Origin: Litsea cubeba
Lineage: Eukaryota; Streptophyta; Magnoliopsida; Laurales; Lauraceae
NCBI GenBank assembly: GCA_012931725.1
Contig: CM022946.1
Location: 48,973,893 to 49,037,892 of the forward strand
Reading direction: 5' to 3'
Length of the DNA stretch: 64,000 nucleotides
This document shows, one piece after another, positions 60,692 to 64,000 of this stretch. A model generated the notes under the pieces. The model was not told the DNA's origin. It made no database searches and was given only the letters and a program-made list of their open reading frames with translations. The number at the start of each line of letters is the position of its first letter. The first letter of the stretch is position 1. The position numbers were made by a program, and so were the translations under genes.

Positions 60692-63600
60692 CCTACCGCG
60701 ACCCCGGACCGGGTTAGGGGACCAAATCCGGGATTGGGACCGATGATGCCGTGCCACGTGCATCTCTTTGGCTAATCCGCACACGGAATTAAGAAAATAT
60801 TTATCCGTGCACGTGATTTCCCACAGGGTTCCGCGATGAGGATTATCCATAGATATCATCTCACAAATAAACATATCAGACATACATTCGAGATTGCGGA
60901 AGCGTGTAGTAAACCATATTAGTATCATTCCATTCCATATACAAGACTGATTTATAAATGATGTGACAAGATATCAGAATGAGCAATGATCAGTTGATTA
61001 ATTACCCCAAAATAATGGTCAACAAAGACCATATATCAAATAAAACCCAAAATATGTTATCACGAGTTCCCAAAATGTCGTCTTTAAAGCCTGAACGAAT
61101 GTCTACATGACATCGTCAGCTTGCCACTCTATTACGTGCTGCGGTTCACCAACCGCCTCCTCAGGCTCCTCCTCGATGGCAAGTTGTTCGGGACCTGAGT
61201 ACCAAAATAAATGGATCAGACACGACGGTCTGGCAGGTGGGTGAAAAGATATGACAATAAAACAAAACAATGATACCTTGCAAGAGCGTAGAAAATATGT
61301 GTATAAATAATGAATTTTATAAAAGACAATGCATCATTTATTAGATAATGGCATGAGCGATATAAAGCAATAAAGGTACCAAGAATAAGGAACTGACAAG
61401 GTGGCAACCACACAAAGCTAAATCATCTCTCACAAAAGTGATGAGAGTTATCAGGGCATTGCTCTCGTCACACAAGGTGAGGAGATTCAACGACGTTGAC
61501 CTCAGTCACACGAAGTGAAGAGAGTCAACGAATTTATATAATAATATACACATAACAAGACAAGAACACGGTAGCGAACTGGATAGCAAGATAAGATCCA
61601 GGCTGCAGCTGGCAGGACAAGAAGGGGATCTCCAAACCGATGGATCAAACCGATAAGGTACATACAAGCTTAGTGGTGCCGACTCATAGGTCATGTGCAA
61701 GAAAACAAAATAATACATATATATATATCGGGGCAAGATGCTCATCAGTATAAGATATATCATATCAGGTCAAGCAAGAAATAGATAACAATTATGCTAA
61801 AAACCATATCCGAGGCAATACTAGTTACAAGGCTCGAAACTTGAAATGTACAAGTGAAATTTGGTAAAAATCAGGTACAAATGGATTCTATAAATCTCCG
61901 GGCCAAGTGTTGGAGGTCCAAGATTTAAATCAATGTGTATAGGGTTCCGTACATTAGGTTTGATAAATATTTAGTACTCTTTAAGAATTAAAAACATTCC
62001 GGGACTTTATATATATTGACAAATCTAAGGATCTTCAATGAGATTAGAATGATGGTCCTTCTTCCTCACTATAGTCTTACAAAATTCTTCAGAAATAATC
62101 AATTAAATTCTATAGTTTCGGTCAGCTTTTCGGTTGGCTGTCGGCTAGCCGAAAGGCTGACCGAAATTCTGACCGAGTACAGAAATGGGAAGAAAGTAGC
62201 TCTCTGGAATTCTAACCGAAAACATTTCGGTTACCTTTCGGTTAGCCGAAACTCCACAATCAGATTTCAACAAAACTGCAGCTCTCTAGAATTCTAACCA
62301 AAATTATTTTGGTTAACTTTTCGGTTAGCCGAAATGCTGCAGTCAGAATTCGACAGAAATTGCAGCTCTCTGGAATTCTTACCGAAAACATTTCGGTGAG
62401 CCGAGATTCTGACCGAAACTGCTACGGGACTGATTTTTGAAGCTGTTTTCAGTCCTCCCTTCCTTCAAACCTTTCTCATTTTTAAGGGTCAAATCCCTAC
62501 ACAACATTGAGTTGAAAACTCCACCATTTCTACATTTGAAATCTCCATTCTCAACACTTCAACTCCACCATTATAATCTCCTAAGCATTCACCCAACAAC
62601 TCCTTTCCATCCATTCAAATCATGTGGAATCCATGACAACATAAGCCATTCAAATTTAACATAAAACAATGCACACTTGCAAGAGATAGAAAGACACATT
62701 AATAGGTCCATTTGAAATCAATAGAAGACAAATCATAACCATGATTTAAGCAAATCAAATCATAAATGAGAAAATCAAGAACATGCATAAATATGATCTT
62801 CACATTAAATGAGTCATTTCATCTACTTGCCTTGGGTCTAATGCTAATCAAATCAAGCCACTAATTACCTCTCCCAGCCAAAAATCAAAACCTAAACAAA
62901 ACCCCCAAAACAAGCCCTAAAAAGTCAAAATCGAGAAATACAAAGAGGAAGCTTCCAATAATAGGAATGGAGCTTCCCTAGGGCTAAACAAACAAGATTC
63001 TAAAACTTTTAGGAAGATCACTTACATGGAAGTTCTTCAAAAAGTAAGGGGTTGCTCAAAGGAAATCTTGGAGTGGGCGGTTTTCTTCAAAAATGGCGTC
63101 AAGATGAAGCCCTTGAGATGAGGAAGAAGATTGCAAAGTCCATTCTTGATTTAGTAAAGCTTGGTGGTGATTTTGTAAGGAAGAAAACAAGGAAAGGAAG
63201 GAGAAACCGGTGGCTGCTGTGGCTCTTCTCTTAGCACAGTGACTAGGTCAAGAAAATGGAATGAAGAAGATGGGTTCTCTTATGTACAAAGAGGAGAGTG
63301 GGTCCCATAACTTAAAACATTTGCCGGGCTAAAAACATACGTTTCAAGACCTCAAATGAATTCGACGAAGAAGACAAAGTTGTTCGACGAAATATCTAGT
63401 TTCCAAAAAGTGTATGTTTTGCAAGTTTTGGTGACATTGAAAATCGTGTCCTGATTTTTGGGTAAAAAGACTGTTTTGCTCTCAAATCAAGAAAAGTCTG
63501 GTTTCGGGCCCTCGAATGAGAATGAGGTCAACACAAAAGTTGTAGAGAATAATAAGATAAGTCAAACGTGATTAAAAACATAATTTTAGAAAATCATGAA

Positions 63601-63752
63601 TAAACCCCCAAGCTCACGCAAATCCGTAACAAGAACCGCCAAAGGGTCCCACAAATCAAGAAGGCTCTCAAAATTCCCCAAAGCTATTATAAAAGCTATT
63701 CTAACCCAAAACTAAATCAAAATCCACTAAACACACTTATAGCTAAGACACA
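60692..63752 (-). repeat. Tekay-like 5' LTR, about 3.06 kb
   Basis: On the minus strand it starts TGTGTCTTAGC at about 63752 and ends before the primer site. Its last about 320 bp match the left remnant. It contains a cluster of CCGAAA/TTTCGG inverted repeats (62120-62425). The right edge is inferred from the point where the PMD reading frame resumes. No gene is supported in 61030-63750. Confidence 0.65.
62198..62425 (+). repeat. 82-84-bp tandem repeat with CCGAAA/TTTCGG hairpins, about 2.7 copies
   Basis: Units start AGCTCTCTGGAATTCT at 62198, 62280 and 62364. Each contains AACCGAAA paired with TTTCGGTT and/or TTTCGG paired with CCGAAA. In the second copy the first pair reads CCAAAA with TTTTGG. 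Confidence 0.85.
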
Positions 63753-63754
63753 AC

Positions 63755-64000
63755 TTAATTAACACTAATCGAGGTCTCTCTGATCGGGGTCTTACTGCTG
63801 GCCTTGACACGTCCATGGTCGAGTCTACATTTGGTGCTATTTTTGAAACTGCCACTAAATACTCAGAAGCACTTAAGGTGAATGGCCGTGACTTTTTAGA
63901 GGAGGGACTCAGAGCTTCACATGTCACATATCAGACTTGCTTAGATGAGGTGTTAACTGCACATGAAGCAGCCTGTATAAAAAAGAAAGCTCTTTTCAAC
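63755..64000 (+). pseudogene. T2 PMD gene, C-terminal coiled-coil part (runs off the window)
   Basis: A + strand open frame from about 63758 to the window end (NRGLSDRGLTAGLDTSMV; KYSEALKVNGRDFLEEGLR; TCLDEVLTAHEAACIKKKA). Its composition resembles the coiled-coil end of the T1 antisense gene, and it follows the Tekay-like insertion, so it is the continuation of the gene seen at 34920-54600. The end lies outside the window. Confidence 0.6.

Larger units (their letters stand above)
54610..63752 (-). mobile_element. Del/Tekay-like Ty3/Gypsy element, rearranged
   Basis: Minus-strand order from the right: long 5' LTR (63752 to about 60692), primer site, gag, protease, RT-RNase H, start of integrase, then directly the last about 380 bp of the 3' LTR. 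The rest of integrase and most of the 3' LTR are deleted. A 1766-bp solo LTR interrupts integrase. The single RNase H, the RT text (VSPWGAPVLFVKKKDGS, RMCIDYRKLNQVT) and the long LTR fit chromovirus-type (del/Tekay) elements; the chromodomain would be in the deleted part. Confidence 0.8.
33761..64000 (-). mobile_element. Element T2: inverted, older Tat-like element (partial)
   Basis: At 34617 the complement reads GGGGGCATC then TGTTGGAAG. This matches the T1 arrangement GGGGGCATT then TGTTGATCC, so a polypurine tract and LTR start lie here in reverse. To the right, on the + strand, follows a PMD gene with the same start structure as the antisense gene of T1. Hence T2 is a Tat-like element on the minus strand. 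Its LTR runs left to the T1 edge, and its gag-pol would lie beyond the right end of the window. It is interrupted by the LINE (with T3), the MITE and the Tekay-like element. Confidence 0.65.

Noticed and set aside
62437..62664. 75-codon frame in the Tekay-like LTR
   Set aside because: Short, low complexity (Pro/His/Phe/Ser), inside the LTR, no domain.
63052..63234. 60-codon basic frame in the Tekay-like LTR
   Set aside because: Lies inside the inferred LTR, is short and has no homolog that I recognise.

Overview
This window is plant nuclear DNA, almost certainly pericentromeric or otherwise repeat-rich heterochromatin. It is a nested stack of transposable elements, and I find no convincing host gene, tRNA, rRNA, CRISPR array or bacterial-type operon. 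The evidence for a plant is: Ty1/Copia and Tat-type Ty3/Gypsy retrotransposons with a second RNase H, a del/Tekay-like Gypsy element, an L1-type LINE with RNase H, a PIF/Harbinger-like MITE, initiator-Met tRNA primer sites, and antisense genes of the plant mobile domain (PMD) and Transposase_28 kinds.

Layout. (1) 1-33760: element T1, a large degenerate Tat-like Gypsy element on the + strand (5' LTR cut by the window edge; 3' LTR 31165-33760). Two Copia elements sit inside it: Copia A (5692-10193, TSD GACGA, a 4.5-kb deletion derivative with a gag-RT fusion) and Copia B (18708-26242, nearly full length). Between pol and the 3' LTR, T1 carries a broken antisense PMD gene. (2) 33761-64000: element T2, an older Tat-like element in the opposite orientation. 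Only its LTR edge, polypurine tract and antisense PMD gene are visible, so that gene reads on the + strand. T2 is interrupted by a minus-strand LINE (36291-51265), a 936-bp MITE (51581-52516) and a minus-strand del/Tekay-like Gypsy element (about 54610-63752). (3) Inside the LINE is T3 (37381-49920, TSD CACGG), a young, apparently intact Tat element. Its 955-bp LTRs look identical, it has one uninterrupted 1933-codon gag-pol frame, and it carries a spliced 646-aa antisense Transposase_28-like gene. (4) Inside the Tekay-like integrase is a 1766-bp solo LTR with TSD AGGCA.

The order of insertion reads directly from the nesting: T2 is oldest; then the LINE, MITE, Tekay-like element and probably T1; then T3 in the LINE, the two Copias in T1 and the solo LTR in the Tekay-like element.

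The most unusual signal is in the LTRs of both Copia elements. Downstream of the TATA box and upstream of the primer-binding site there is a run of nine (Copia A) to eleven (Copia B) consecutive small hairpins. The stems all differ in sequence, but nearly every one closes the same hexanucleotide loop, TTGGTG (variants TCGGTG, TAGGTG). Several stem differences between copies preserve pairing. This looks like a repeated RNA-structure module, possibly a Gag/nucleocapsid or packaging signal. A second theme is antisense genes in Tat elements. T1 and T2 carry homologous PMD genes that start with the same kind of 10-nt first coding exon and phase-1 intron, and T3 carries an intact three-exon antisense gene plus a possible second antisense transcription unit.
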